Shown here: piece after piece, positions 43,301-51,598 of the stretch | How the letters are laid out: the number at the start of each line of letters is the position of its first letter | How positions within the stretch are numbered: position 1 is the stretch's first letter | Assembly (NCBI GenBank): GCA_020634135.1 | Contig: JACKCG010000004.1 | Span: 248,001-312,000, forward strand | DNA length: 64,000 nucleotides | Source of the DNA: Anaerolineaceae bacterium | GTDB lineage: Bacteria; Chloroflexota; Anaerolineae; Aggregatilineales; Phototrophicaceae | Direction: 5' to 3' | The notes under the pieces: model-generated | Databases searched by the model: none | What the model was told of the DNA's origin: nothing | Seen by the model: only the letters and a program-made list of their open reading frames with translations | Translations under genes and position numbers: made by a program

Positions 43301-43652
43301 GGGCGCGTGTTCCCCCGGATGTAAGGGCTGAGATTGTGACTATGAGCCATACGCCACTCAGTAGGACGCCGCGAGCCAGCACAATCCGTTCCCTGCGGAT
43401 GAGTATCAGGGGCAAGCCGGTTGGGAGAAACAGCAGCAAAGCTAAAACTATTCGTTCTGCCCGCTCTGGCATGATAATCGGCCAGACCAGTGCATAAGCA
43501 GCGGCCAGGATGATTCCGAATACGGATATCAGTGCCAGTGGACGTACAGTCCAGCTTGTTTTTTCATCTTCCAGGAGAACAGGGGGGATCAATAGTTGTT
43601 CAATCTGGTTGATCGTGTTTGTTATATCCGTCTGCAACCTTGGTCTTCGCAT
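40359..43652 (-). CDS. Multi-PAS membrane sensor histidine kinase
   Basis: A 1097-residue kinase. About six hydrophobic segments lie in residues 40-195. A coiled coil and five PAS/PAC modules follow (about 215-860): several end with the PAC pattern R-DGE-WVH or G-E-RWLHISRR, and are linked by DITERK or DISERK helices. HisKA has the phospho-acceptor His in DAVHDLATPIAGL, and the HATPase domain has LVNLVSNAINYTPE, VIDEGMGIGEED and GSGLGLAITKEII. It should sense a small ligand, redox or light signal through PAS pockets; which one is not visible. It is followed after 27 bases by its LuxR-type partner. Confidence 0.93.
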   Translation of the reverse strand: MRRPRLQTDITNTINQIEQLLIPPVLLEDEKTSWTVRPLALISVFGIILAAAYALVWPIIMPERAERIVLALLLFLPTGLPLILIRRERIVLARGVLLSGVWLIVTISALTSGGTRAPIFGLYIVIVMVAALLSGWRLAFMYALITIFMGFVLVLFDPAGIKLTTFASPLSAWLSQTAIMVTVTVAAYFVLRQTRQALSQAEQALSALNKAQQSLFESEARYRLISTVTSDYTYSSRLNAQGELEHLLLTGAFETITGYTPEEFLSVGGWRAALHPDDLEQDERDMTVLRENRPVETEVRTIRKDGEVRWVHVNALPIWDQQNARLIGINGGVQDITQRKLAEEALRESERRYRAVSEMISDYAFAYDIYPDGSFGTAWITDASFKRLTGYDWHEIGATYKLYHPDDAALAQAHVQQTIKGQATSGEYRIFTKSGELRWLHISRRVEWDEAAGRFTRFYGAAQDITERKQSVEALRESEERFRTFIQQSSECILLTDEAGTIIEWNEAFSALTGLPHEEAVGQPIWVIQMQCAPPAQRSPAYLENIKANTLIALQTGEWPAFNRQIETVIYRRDGTYRQVQQSLFRIRSQRGWCIGAIFLDISERKRAEDAVRRSEAHLRALLDATTDVAFLMALDGTLLTLNAALADSMGRTVKEMIGFNALDSLREELRDQRARRFDAVARTGQPERWEDQSGDSDWWDNSVYPIFSPDGAVEAYAIYCRDISEQKRMEAELQEYANRLEKLVDERTNALRRTKEQLELVLNNTANALAFADPTGDILVTNPAFRAIFTEQGAESIEFVLWSLIGEEQVALVSEALLKVIHDSEIQRVETRVISEEGQEKDVDLVLIPISIADDALRNGVLLSGHDITQMKEVERFKARFVADAVHDLATPIAGLSTRLYLLKRTPENLSNHMRALENQVQHLRNLLEDLRTLSQIDRQQITLTIETHNMNDLVQRVYDIYEPVALDKQQSLELNMTPTLPPVALDRHQIERVLVNLVSNAINYTPECRTVRIETDASKHDVIVRVIDEGMGIGEEDLPHIFDRFYRTSEARKTQSSGSGLGLAITKEIIEMHGGSITATSRVGQGSTFTLRLPI

Positions 43653-44100
43653 ACAACATTACCCTGATTCATTGGCGGTACTGTATGAAATCTATCAAGA
43701 CCATACTGGTCAGGCATCAGCATGACACTTTATCAAGTCTATTCTAATAGTACAACATTTCGCTTTCGTGATAATACGCCCTCAAGACAATTATTATTTT
43801 ATACCACAGCATGAAGTTGTATAGAGATTTGTGTGAAATCTTGTGATTTGTCGTGAACCGTGATTGTTGACGGGTGCGCGGTTATCACTGTGCGTGCTCT
43901 CCTGGTTTTCATCATCTCGGTGTATATCACATTTTCATTACAGGTTTTTTATATTTGGGCAAGAATGGCGGCGGGGCGTTGCCGATCAGGTGTGTGAGCG
44001 TAGGGCTTCCGTCCTGAACTAAGCCCCGCTTTCCCATAGGATGAACTATAATCATGTATAGATGACGATATACCTTTGCCATCATTCAGGAGGGAGCATC

Positions 44101-45285
44101 ATGAAGAAATACCAGATTATCACGCTGACTGTCATCGTGCTGGCGCTGCTGCTGGCCGTGACCGTGAGCGCCCAACAGACGATTGAACCGATTCCCGATC
44201 AACTGGTCAACCCCAACGCCCATATCAGCTGGCCGCCGCCGATCTATGTACTGCGTGGGCAGTTCACTATTCGCGGTTCGGCCAACCTGCCGAGCATGAC
44301 CAGCTATTTTATCGAGTTTCGTCCGTTGGCGGAGGATCTATCCCCGCAGGATGAAATCGCCCCCTGGTTCCCGGCGGTACTGCCAACGGCTGCCGCTGTC
44401 CAGGATGATATTCTGGGTGTATGGAACACGACTACCGCGCCTGATGGCGTATATGAACTGCGGATGACGATTAATATCGCTTCCGCCGAGCCATTTTACT
44501 TCCGTGTGAGTCCACTGCGGGTGGAAAACAACCCACCGCCTTTTGCAGTGACACCTACTCCACAGCCGGTCATCCAGGCTACCTCTACCTCTGTCCCGCA
44601 GGTTGTCGCGCCGACGCTCATCCCCACGCCTACCGCATTCGATACGACTCCCCGTGTCACCGCAATTGTGGATGCCAACGTGCGCCGGGGTGACAGCACC
44701 CAGTACGAGGTGATGGGCGCACTGCTCACCGGTCAATCGGCCCAAGTTGTTGGCATTAGCAGCTTCGGTTCCAACTGGTATCTTATCCAACTCCCCAACG
44801 GCACACGCGGTTGGATTGCGCCTAGTGTAGTGAATGCGAGCGGTAATATGGCGAACGTGCCGTTGGTGTCTCCGCCCGCGCCGCCAACCCCCACCTTTAC
44901 GCCGACTCCGGCGGCACAGGTGAATCTGGTTGCTGGCAATATCACCTTCAACCCGGCCTCACCCAATTGTGCCCAGACGTTCAATGTTTTTGTGGATATT
45001 GCCAACTTCGGCACCACCGCCAACACAATCACCGGCACGATTTCCGTAGTAGATACACGGGCGGCAGATGGTTCAGTACAACAGACCACTGTAGGCGCCT
45101 TCGGTGTTATCCAACCGGGGCAGACCATCAATGTTGGGCCGATCCCGATTACGGTCAGCACCTACTACGGGGAAGAACACCGGATCAGCATCGTGGTGGA
45201 TTCTGCCGGGCAGATCGCTGAGACGAATGAGGGTGATAACAGCAATGTGAAAGCCTATACGCTCAACAAGGCGTCCTGCCCGTAA
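44101..45285 (+). CDS. Secreted SH3b/CARDB-like protein
   Basis: A 394-residue exported protein. MKKYQIITLTVIVLALLLAV is a signal peptide, cut near VSAQQ. Residues about 30-130 are an Ig-like beta domain (VLRGQFTIRGSANL, YELRMTINIAS). A Thr/Pro linker leads to an SH3b domain (about 190-245: VDANVRRGDSTQYEVMG, GWIAPSVV). A second linker leads to a CARDB-like domain (about 280-394: FNVFVDIANFG, IVVDSAGQIAETNEGDN). CAGGAGG lies 8 bases before the ATG. The upstream stretch 43653-44100 is AT-rich and holds a TATAAT at 44047-44052 but no gene. Confidence 0.82.
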   Translation: MKKYQIITLTVIVLALLLAVTVSAQQTIEPIPDQLVNPNAHISWPPPIYVLRGQFTIRGSANLPSMTSYFIEFRPLAEDLSPQDEIAPWFPAVLPTAAAVQDDILGVWNTTTAPDGVYELRMTINIASAEPFYFRVSPLRVENNPPPFAVTPTPQPVIQATSTSVPQVVAPTLIPTPTAFDTTPRVTAIVDANVRRGDSTQYEVMGALLTGQSAQVVGISSFGSNWYLIQLPNGTRGWIAPSVVNASGNMANVPLVSPPAPPTPTFTPTPAAQVNLVAGNITFNPASPNCAQTFNVFVDIANFGTTANTITGTISVVDTRAADGSVQQTTVGAFGVIQPGQTINVGPIPITVSTYYGEEHRISIVVDSAGQIAETNEGDNSNVKAYTLNKASCP

Positions 45286-45313
45286 GGAGGACATAAGCTC
45301 GCTATATTTTCCG

Positions 45314-45348
45314 CAGGGGAGGGCCTGAAGCTCTCCCCTGACTTGTTT
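45314..45348 (+). terminator. Probable terminator after the SH3b/CARDB gene
   Basis: CAGGGGAG (45314-45321), 11-base loop, CTCCCCTG (45333-45340), then a short T-rich end. Confidence 0.55.
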
Positions 45349-45471
45349 TAAAGCCGGATCGGGGACAATTGGGACAAAGGTGGCAAAAGGTCTTGCGCCA
45401 TAAAAAATACTCATATACTGGATAGTATCGCCTGCGTGTATTGCCACGCTATTTTGTCCAGGAGAGGGATC

Positions 45472-45855
45472 ATGGACTCGCTTTTTGCCAGTATTGGCAA
45501 TATGACCACCATCATTATTGCCATCACAGTGATTATCACGGTAGTTGTTTTATTCTTCGTGTTCCGCATCATGCGGAATGTTTCTAATATGACCAGGGGG
45601 AACATGCAGTTGTTGATGACCGGAGAATCGGCGCAGGCAACGGTGGTTTCATTGAATGATGCCGGGATGCTGGTCAACAATAATCCGATGGTAAACCTTA
45701 TCCTCAATGTCGAGCCAAGTAACCGCCCGGCGTACCAGGCCGCAGTGCGGACAATGGTGCCGATGATTAAGCTGGCGCAAGTGCAGCCCGGCATGAAAGT
45801 AGCCGTCCGCATTGATCCCACAAACCCGGCTAATGTAGCGCTCGAACTGCGGTAA
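45472..45855 (+). CDS. Single-pass membrane protein of unknown function
   Basis: A 127-residue protein. One membrane segment (about 9-29, TIIIAITVIITVVVLFFVF) is followed by a beta-rich domain: LLMTGESAQATVVSLNDAGM, NPMVNLILNVEPSNRPAY, and a final MKVAVRIDPTNPANVAL. Similar small proteins with an ATV-x(10-15)-P-x-V-x-L-x-V-x-P pattern occur in actinobacteria and Chloroflexota without known function. AGGAGA precedes the ATG at 45472; the longer frame from 45436 is not needed. Confidence 0.75.
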   Translation: MDSLFASIGNMTTIIIAITVIITVVVLFFVFRIMRNVSNMTRGNMQLLMTGESAQATVVSLNDAGMLVNNNPMVNLILNVEPSNRPAYQAAVRTMVPMIKLAQVQPGMKVAVRIDPTNPANVALELR

Positions 45856-45889
45856 GCCGCGAATTCAGCAAGACCAGGCAAATACAGAC

Positions 45890-45921
45890 AGCGCATGAGG
45901 AAAGCCTCATGTGCTGTTTTT
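45890..45921 (+). terminator. Rho-independent terminator after the small membrane protein gene
   Basis: AGCGCATGAGG, AAAG, CCTCATGTGCT, then G and five T. 11-bp stem with one G-T wobble. Nothing else is seen between here and 46270. Confidence 0.85.
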
Positions 45922-46270
45922 ATGCTGCATTATCATTGTGTGGAGAGGTTGTCTGATGGGGCCACGCCCGCTAATAGCGACGGACTGGTAGAAGCTGTTT
46001 TGACGGCAGGCCATTACGCCACATCCGGCACGCGGCTGTACAGAGTCTGCTGGATGGTATCAGTCTGTGGAAGGCGGCGGATTCAATGTGAATAGACTGC
46101 ATATCCCCGCAGACAGGTGAACAAGTGTCCCAGGCTCACTCCTTTATGGCATGATAGCGGTTGTGGCGGTTGTCGTAGCTGACAAGTGTATTCGCATAGC
46201 CGTGTTTTGCTGCTCCCCAGCAGGAGCTATTTGCGGATTCAGAGTGGATAGTACGTTTCGCCTTCCTGAT

Positions 46271-46747
46271 TTACGTCTCTTGAGTGTCTTCCTCAAGAAG
46301 GACAACCAGCTCCTTCAGTATTTGTTTTAAGGTGTCCATTTGATCGCTGCCGATGCGTTCTTTCCAATCGTTTTCAATGGCTCGAACGGTTTCTATCGCC
46401 AGTTGAACCAGAGCCGCCCCACGTTCGGTTAAACACAATCGCCTGGCACGCCCATCATGCGGGTCTGGAATATCCTCCAGATAGCCGTTCTCTTTTAAAT
46501 TGTTCACCAGATACCCCATTGACTGCTTCGTCATGTTGGATTTGCGGGCTAGTTCGGTCAATCGTGAGCCATGTTTTTCATTGATGTTTTGAAAGACGAT
46601 CAAATGTGCGTGGGTAATGTCGTCAAAGCCAGATGCAATCAAGGTCTCGTAGACCTGGTATGTAACAGTGTAGTAGGGAACGCGCAGTAACGCGCCGATC
46701 AACCGCCCTTCCTGTTGTTTCCACCTCTTCTCTTTGGAATGCACCAT
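46271..46747 (-). CDS. MarR family transcriptional regulator
   Basis: A 158-residue winged-helix repressor: HAHLIVFQNINEKHGSRLTE, the recognition helix in MTKQSMGYLVNNL, and the wing DGRARRLCLTERG. Such proteins are relieved by small phenolic or oxidative ligands. It is divergent from a SnoaL-like gene, and the 100-bp space holds a promoter overlapped by TTAGTCAG repeats and a perfect palindrome, so it very likely represses that operon and perhaps itself. Confidence 0.9.
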   Translation of the reverse strand: MVHSKEKRWKQQEGRLIGALLRVPYYTVTYQVYETLIASGFDDITHAHLIVFQNINEKHGSRLTELARKSNMTKQSMGYLVNNLKENGYLEDIPDPHDGRARRLCLTERGAALVQLAIETVRAIENDWKERIGSDQMDTLKQILKELVVLLEEDTQET

Positions 46748-46765
46748 GTCACCTCAATGAATTGC

Positions 46766-46794
46766 TTGACAAATTAGTCAGAAATTTGTACTAT
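46766..46794 (+). promoter_or_regulatory. Sigma-70 type promoter of the SnoaL-like operon
   Basis: TTGACA at 46766-46771, 17-bp spacer, TACTAT at 46789-46794. TTAGTCAG in the spacer recurs just downstream of the -10 box. Confidence 0.7.
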
Positions 46795-46796
46795 TT

Positions 46797-46813
46797 AGTC
46801 AGAATATCTGACT
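46797..46813. promoter_or_regulatory. Probable MarR operator
   Basis: AGTCAGA, ATA, TCTGACT: a perfect palindrome with 7-bp arms just after the -10 box; a half-site TTAGTCAG also lies at 46774-46781. Confidence 0.6.
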
Positions 46814-46847
46814 TTCTGAGTATACCATATAATGAGGGACATACAAC

Positions 46848-47285
46848 ATGCCATTAGAAGCCAACAAGCAGCTCATTCGACGTATGTTTGCGGAAGACCT
46901 TAATACGAAGAATCGGGAAGCGGGACAACTGTTTTTCACGGCGGATTTTATAGATCATACTAATCCACCTGAGTTGCAGCATGGAATAGATGGGCATAAT
47001 CGCCTGGTGGCACTACTGCACGCCGCCTTTCCCGATATTCATTACACAATTGACGATATTTTCGCAGAAGCGGATCGTGTTTGTGTGCGAGTGACGCTTC
47101 ATGGCACTCACGAAGGCGATTTCTTCGGTATCCCGCCGACTGGTAAGCACGTTATGGTGGGCGGAACCCACATTTTACGCATACGGGACGGCAAAATTGC
47201 TGAACACTGGGGCAATAATGACGATCTAAGCATGATGCACCAGCTTGGCGCTATGCGCGATACGGTAGAACCTGAACTGAGATAG
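46848..47285 (+). CDS. SnoaL-like ester cyclase/polyketide cyclase-type protein
   Basis: A 145-residue protein with the SnoaL fold pattern: an N-terminal helix (LIRRMFAEDLNTKN), FTADFIDHTNPPE, AFPDIHYTIDDIFAEADRV and the final strand ILRIRDGKIAEHWGNND. The family includes cyclases and many proteins without proven activity. It has a strong promoter with MarR operators, and a small monooxygenase-like gene follows after 33 bases, so the pair may be induced by a toxic or aromatic compound. Confidence 0.88.
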   Translation: MPLEANKQLIRRMFAEDLNTKNREAGQLFFTADFIDHTNPPELQHGIDGHNRLVALLHAAFPDIHYTIDDIFAEADRVCVRVTLHGTHEGDFFGIPPTGKHVMVGGTHILRIRDGKIAEHWGNNDDLSMMHQLGAMRDTVEPELR

Positions 47286-47318
47286 TCCCTAGTGAATCAG
47301 GAATGGAGGATAAAGACC

Positions 47319-47612
47319 ATGTATGCCAGCGTTATTACCGTTAAAATCAACCCGGAAATGATTGATGAGGCCGCCGATGCTTTGCAGGAGATTCTCACGG
47401 GTGTCAGCCCAACCGGCTGGCAGCACACCTATCTTGTTGTTGACCGTCAAACTGGACAACTGATGAGTTTTGGCGTGTGGAACACAGAAGCGGATGCCAT
47501 AGCCTATGAAACCAGCGGGCGTTTTCGGCAGGATATTCAGAAAATGAATGGTTTTCTGGAAAGCGCCCCTGAACGTACCACCGGTGAAATTGTAGCCCGC
47601 ATTCAACGGTGA
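47319..47612 (+). CDS. Small antibiotic-biosynthesis-monooxygenase-like protein
   Basis: A 97-residue protein starting at ATG 47319 with GGAGG about 8 bases upstream. MYASVITVKINPEMIDEAAD, the central helix and LMSFGVWNTEADAIAYE fit a ferredoxin-like alpha/beta dimer of ABM type. Such proteins may oxidise quinols, or only bind ligands. It shares the SnoaL-like operon. A perfect 10-bp stem hairpin follows. Confidence 0.65.
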   Translation: MYASVITVKINPEMIDEAADALQEILTGVSPTGWQHTYLVVDRQTGQLMSFGVWNTEADAIAYETSGRFRQDIQKMNGFLESAPERTTGEIVARIQR

Positions 47613-47642
47613 GATTGGTCAGTTGTCACTTAGGTGAAACAA

Positions 47643-47674
47643 TGGCACGGGATAAGTACCCTCGTCCCGTGCCA
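47643..47674. terminator. Perfect 10-bp hairpin between convergent genes
   Basis: TGGCACGGGA, 12-base loop, TCCCGTGCCA. There is no T-run, so a terminator role is uncertain; it lies between two convergent operons. Confidence 0.4.
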
Positions 47675-47834
47675 CTGGCAGGACTTCTCATTTGCTGGGC
47701 AAAACAAGTACCTGGCGGAACCTGTCCTCACGAAAAGTGCCGCTGTATTCGATACCTTCGCATATTTCTTACCGCTCATCCTGATTGAGCGTTCAAGGGT
47801 ATCACACTTACATATTTTCCTTCACATTCCGATA

Positions 47835-48638
47835 TTATCGCCCCTGCCGTTGGCGGGAGATGTCTTCTTCGGCCTGGGGTGCTAGGAGTTCGTCCAGCGA
47901 CATATTTTGCAGGCGGTTTTCAGCCAACGCCGCCCGCAGTTCCGTGCTGATTTCACCATCTTCCTGGATGTGCCGCCGCATCCGCCGCGACTCGGACTCT
48001 GCCCAGCGGAAAGCGTGTTCCGCGAGCCGCACACCATCGGCGCTGACGCGCATTCCCCAGCGACGGTGCATAGCCTGGGCATCATGAATCGGTAACCGCG
48101 CCGCTGGCATCACGAGATTGCGCCCGCGTTCGAGCTGGTAGTTATCTTCATGGACGAAGAGAATCTGCCCATCACTATCCAGGATCTCGAATTTCACCCT
48201 CCCGACGGCCTTTTTGGGCAGGCGAAGCTGGACGAAGGGCTGGACATAGTCCACATCATTCTCTACCGGGCGCGTGCGGTGAACAACTGGCTCCAGGTCG
48301 CCTTTGAAAGCCATCACACCGATGTCTACCGGCAGTACCGCCACCTCATCCGGGTTCAAACCGGCGCGTTTGACTGCTTGCAGGGCATGGGTATAGACCT
48401 GTTCCGCCCCGGATTGGCGGCGCAGGGTCGGCTGCTCCGCCGGGTAATAGACATCTTCTGACCGGACGCGATTCTGAGTCTGGAAATACTGTTGGGCAGG
48501 TCGCACCATCAGGAACAGCCCCAGCAGGACAAGCAGTATCGCCGGCGGCGCTTCTACCCCCAGGCCGGATAGTCCGGAAACAACCAGGAACAGGCCGATG
48601 ATGATTTCCCAGACACGGTTCGACTGTGAACGTGGCAT
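47835..48638 (-). CDS. Membrane protein, paralogue of the upstream gene
   Basis: A 267-residue protein. One or two hydrophobic segments lie at about 9-45. A soluble beta-rich part (about 95-215) follows: VAVLPVDIGVMAFKG, VQPFVQLRLPKK and VGRVKFEILDSDGQILFVHE. The tail carries SLDELLAP. The same order of segments occurs in the gene at 48651, so the two are paralogues. GAGGAGA precedes the ATG, 12 bases after the upstream stop: an operon. I do not recognise a named family. Confidence 0.7.
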   Translation of the reverse strand: MPRSQSNRVWEIIIGLFLVVSGLSGLGVEAPPAILLVLLGLFLMVRPAQQYFQTQNRVRSEDVYYPAEQPTLRRQSGAEQVYTHALQAVKRAGLNPDEVAVLPVDIGVMAFKGDLEPVVHRTRPVENDVDYVQPFVQLRLPKKAVGRVKFEILDSDGQILFVHEDNYQLERGRNLVMPAARLPIHDAQAMHRRWGMRVSADGVRLAEHAFRWAESESRRMRRHIQEDGEISTELRAALAENRLQNMSLDELLAPQAEEDISRQRQGR

Positions 48639-48650
48639 AATCTCTCCTCT

Positions 48651-49418
48651 TTAGTGGCGCTGCTGGCTGCGGAGCAAGTCTTCCAGGCTAACGGGCGAGT
48701 CGTCGGCTTCATCTATCAGCAGGGAATCGTCTCCGGAATCGTCCAACTGCGCCCGGCGGCGCAGCAGGCGATCCCGGTCACGCAGAGAGGGAGTCGTCGT
48801 AAAAACCAGTGTTCCTACCAGCAGCCCGTCCACCGAAACCTTCAGGTCCCAGTCACCGGCCCCAGAGATACGCTCGTTCAGCGCCAGCGGCAGGTGATGG
48901 TCAGCCAGGATATTGAGTTCGCCGTCACGCAGGTAGGTTTTCATCTCATGGACGTACTGCGGCTGTCCGTCATGATCCACGATCTCGAAGCGGATGACGG
49001 CTTTGCGGTCAGCTTCGTCCGGCTGCACGAACAGGGTGATATAGGGGCGCACGCCATCGTCATCGAGTGACACATTCCGGGTACGGCGCATCATCATGCC
49101 CTCACTGCTGGAATGCAGACTAATCAGGCCGACATCCAGCAGCGTGAGTCCGCTGGGGTTATAGCTCGTGCGCCGCCGGGCACGTTCTGTTGCTTCACGT
49201 GCCTGGGGACTCATTCGCATCCGTGAGAGCGCGGCCTGCGGGGTCGTCTTGAAGAGGCGGTTTGGCTCGAATTCGATGACTGAGGCTGCCAGCGCCACCA
49301 GGAACAGTCCCACCAGTGTAACCATCACCTGGGGGGAGGCCGTCCCGGAAAGCAGTACCAGGCTCACCAGAGCTGCGATAATCCCCAGCCAGATGGTATT
49401 TCGTCGTCGTAAGCGCAT
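48651..49418 (-). CDS. Membrane protein, paralogue of the downstream gene
   Basis: A 255-residue protein. Two hydrophobic segments (about 11-44) precede a soluble part: LLDVGLISLHSSSEG, RPYITLFVQPDEAD, AVIRFEIVDHDGQPQYVHE. The acidic tail holds SLEDLLRSQ. It matches its neighbour segment by segment (FEIVDHDGQ against FEILDSDGQ), so the pair arose by tandem duplication. The function is unknown. GAAGGA precedes the ATG. Confidence 0.7.
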   Translation of the reverse strand: MRLRRRNTIWLGIIAALVSLVLLSGTASPQVMVTLVGLFLVALAASVIEFEPNRLFKTTPQAALSRMRMSPQAREATERARRRTSYNPSGLTLLDVGLISLHSSSEGMMMRRTRNVSLDDDGVRPYITLFVQPDEADRKAVIRFEIVDHDGQPQYVHEMKTYLRDGELNILADHHLPLALNERISGAGDWDLKVSVDGLLVGTLVFTTTPSLRDRDRLLRRRAQLDDSGDDSLLIDEADDSPVSLEDLLRSQQRH

Positions 49419-49545
49419 ACAGAATCCTTCATTTCTTGTTTTTTCAGCTTGGGTGGTGAATCCAAAAAAGATTGGTGGCTGCCACCTGTTGATTATTTAG
49501 ATTATACGGCAAATCAGGGTCGAAAGTTACACCCGCCGGGGCGGA

Positions 49546-49890
49546 TCAACGCGCCTCAGTGCGATAATCGTCTCGTGGCGGCGAAAAACTATCAATCACC
49601 ACACAGTCTACCAGGGCGTGGGCGCTGTGCAGAATGCCACCAGGGACGGCGTAACTATCGCCGGGCAGGCACACATAAACTTCGCCGCCAATGGTCATTT
49701 CCAGTCGCCCGGAAACGACGTAGCCCACCTGATCGTTTTTATGACTGTGCTCCGGCACCACTGCGCCGCGCTCCAGAAAGAATTCACAGAGCATGGCTTC
49801 ATCTGTGGTTCCCATCGTGCGGCGATGGATACCGGGCAGCATTTCGACCTGTCCAGCGCTCACTGAAGTTACAAAATATCCATCAGCCAT
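49546..49890 (-). CDS. Cupin domain protein
   Basis: A 114-residue single-domain cupin. PEHSHKNDQVGYVVSGRLEM gives the first cupin motif with its two His and Glu/Gln position, and PGDSYAVPGGILHSA the second with its His; these usually bind a metal. The fold is used by enzymes and sugar-binding proteins alike, so the activity is open. 49891-50110 shows nothing. Confidence 0.88.
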   Translation of the reverse strand: MADGYFVTSVSAGQVEMLPGIHRRTMGTTDEAMLCEFFLERGAVVPEHSHKNDQVGYVVSGRLEMTIGGEVYVCLPGDSYAVPGGILHSAHALVDCVVIDSFSPPRDDYRTEAR

Positions 49891-50110
49891 TCCGTGCCCT
49901 TCCCCTGCCTAGTAAGGCAGTGCTCAAACCAGTTAACTGCTTGTAATTATGCTGCGTTCAGAGGCACGTGTCCAGTAGTCCACCAGCAACCATTGGCGGA
50001 GGGCACGACAGAATGTTTCCACCCCTGACTTTGCCTCCTACCCAGGATGTGCCATACTCTCTGTTGAAAAGCTTATTCGGGACATACCTGCCAGCCAAGG
50101 AAGCCAACTC

Positions 50111-51028
50111 TTGAATACAATAATCTATGAACTTCCCCCGGCGTTGTTCAATCGTGCCGCGCCGGTTTTCGCGCCGGCCTGGTGCGATAAGCCATTTATG
50201 GATGCGGTGCTGGAAGGCAAAGACGATGGGCGTATCTTCGTGGACAGGGTGGAACAGCCCACCGCCGCCCTGATGACGCGCTCGTATGAATATTTCGTGG
50301 GGGGTGAGCCAGTGGGCGCACTGCGCCAGTTCATCCAGGATACCCCGGCTGAACCCGACATTTTCCAGCATATTTACGGCCTGGTGGCCGTATCCGACTC
50401 ATGGCAGATTGCCCTGTTGCAAGACCTGGGCGAGCGGGTGGAGATCGTCCCTCGTCGCAACTTCATCTGGAGCAGCGCGGATGTTTCCGGGTGGCGAGAG
50501 CACATCCCAGCTGGCATGACGGTGCTTCCACTTGACTCGGCACTGGCGGCGCGGGTCAACACAGAAATCTATCACTATGCACCTCTGTTGACATATTTCT
50601 GGGGCGATACGGATATTGAGACACGCGGGCAGTTCGGCTACTGCGCTCTGGTGGGGGATACGCTGGCTGGGGTGTGCCATAGCGTCACGGTGAGCGCGAC
50701 CCAGGTTAATCTGGGTGTGGAGACAGCCGAAGCCTTCCGCAGACAAGGGGTAGGACTGACGGTGTGCCAGGCCGCGATTGAGGCAGCATTACAACGTGGC
50801 CTGACTCCCACCTGGGACGCAGATGGTAACAATCTGCCGTCAGTGGGGCTGGCGCGGCGGCTCGGTTTTGTCGAGGACAAGCCGTTCAGTGAACTGGCTA
50901 CACCGAACCGGGTAAAGTGGCGGCTTTCTGAAGGACTGTGGACAGCTTCAACAGAAGAAAACGGCGTTACAATGTGGCGTCGTTCGTATGAGATTACCCA
51001 AATAAAGGATAACGCAAATGGCTCGTGA
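50111..51028 (+). CDS. GNAT family N-acetyltransferase
   Basis: A 305-residue protein. The N-terminal half is an unrecognised alpha/beta region; the second half is a GNAT domain with GYCALVGDTLAGVC, VNLGVETAEAFRRQGVGLTV (the acetyl-CoA loop R-x-x-G-x-G) and PSVGLARRLGFVED. It resembles the GNAT_acetyltran group. The start is a TTG at 50111 with AAGGAAG about 8 bases upstream. Its end overlaps the next gene by 11 bp, so they are translated together. The acceptor is unknown. Confidence 0.85.
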   Translation: MNTIIYELPPALFNRAAPVFAPAWCDKPFMDAVLEGKDDGRIFVDRVEQPTAALMTRSYEYFVGGEPVGALRQFIQDTPAEPDIFQHIYGLVAVSDSWQIALLQDLGERVEIVPRRNFIWSSADVSGWREHIPAGMTVLPLDSALAARVNTEIYHYAPLLTYFWGDTDIETRGQFGYCALVGDTLAGVCHSVTVSATQVNLGVETAEAFRRQGVGLTVCQAAIEAALQRGLTPTWDADGNNLPSVGLARRLGFVEDKPFSELATPNRVKWRLSEGLWTASTEENGVTMWRRSYEITQIKDNANGS

Positions 51029-51449
51029 TATGTCCCCGGAAGAATACCGTGCTTTCCTGATGCACGGCACGCGCACCGGCAAACTGGCGACAGTCCGCCG
51101 GGATGGTCGCCCGCACGTTGCCCCGATCTGGTTCGTTATGGATGGCGATACGCTCGTCCTCAATACCGCCGAAGGCAGTGTGAAGGCGCAGAACATCGCA
51201 CATGAACCCCGTGTGTCGCTGACGGTGGATGACCAGCAGCCACCTTATTCGTTTGTGATTGTCGAGGGCCTGGCGGAAATCGTGGATGCTTCGATGGATG
51301 AACTGCTGTACTGGGCAACGGCTATCGGCGGGCGCTATATGGGGGCAGAACGCGCCGAGGCCTTTGGGCGGCGGAATGCTGTACCCGGCGAACTGCTGGT
51401 GCGGATTCACCCGAATAAGGTTATCGCCAAGATGAATCTCTCGGATTAA
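51018..51449 (+). CDS. PPOX-class F420/FMN-dependent oxidoreductase
   Basis: A 143-residue split-barrel flavin protein. GKLATVRRDGRPHVAPIWFV, VLNTAEGSVKAQNI and PRVSLTVDDQQPPYSFVIVE are typical of the pyridoxamine-phosphate-oxidase-like F420-dependent group. AAAGGA lies before the ATG. It overlaps the GNAT gene by 11 bp. Whether the cofactor is F420 or FMN cannot be decided; no F420 genes are in the window. 51450-51598 shows only a short TGTTCAGACAT repeat. Confidence 0.88.
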   Translation: MARDMSPEEYRAFLMHGTRTGKLATVRRDGRPHVAPIWFVMDGDTLVLNTAEGSVKAQNIAHEPRVSLTVDDQQPPYSFVIVEGLAEIVDASMDELLYWATAIGGRYMGAERAEAFGRRNAVPGELLVRIHPNKVIAKMNLSD

Positions 51450-51598
51450 GGCGCAGCAACTGGTGGCTTGATGAACCGCAGAAGATGGCGGCTAAGTACC
51501 TGTTCAGACATGGCTTCGGCTTATCACTTAACGCGGGAACTGTAGTAAACGGATGTTCAGACATTGGTTCACAGTTGCGCGGGCGCAGTTGGTCAGTG

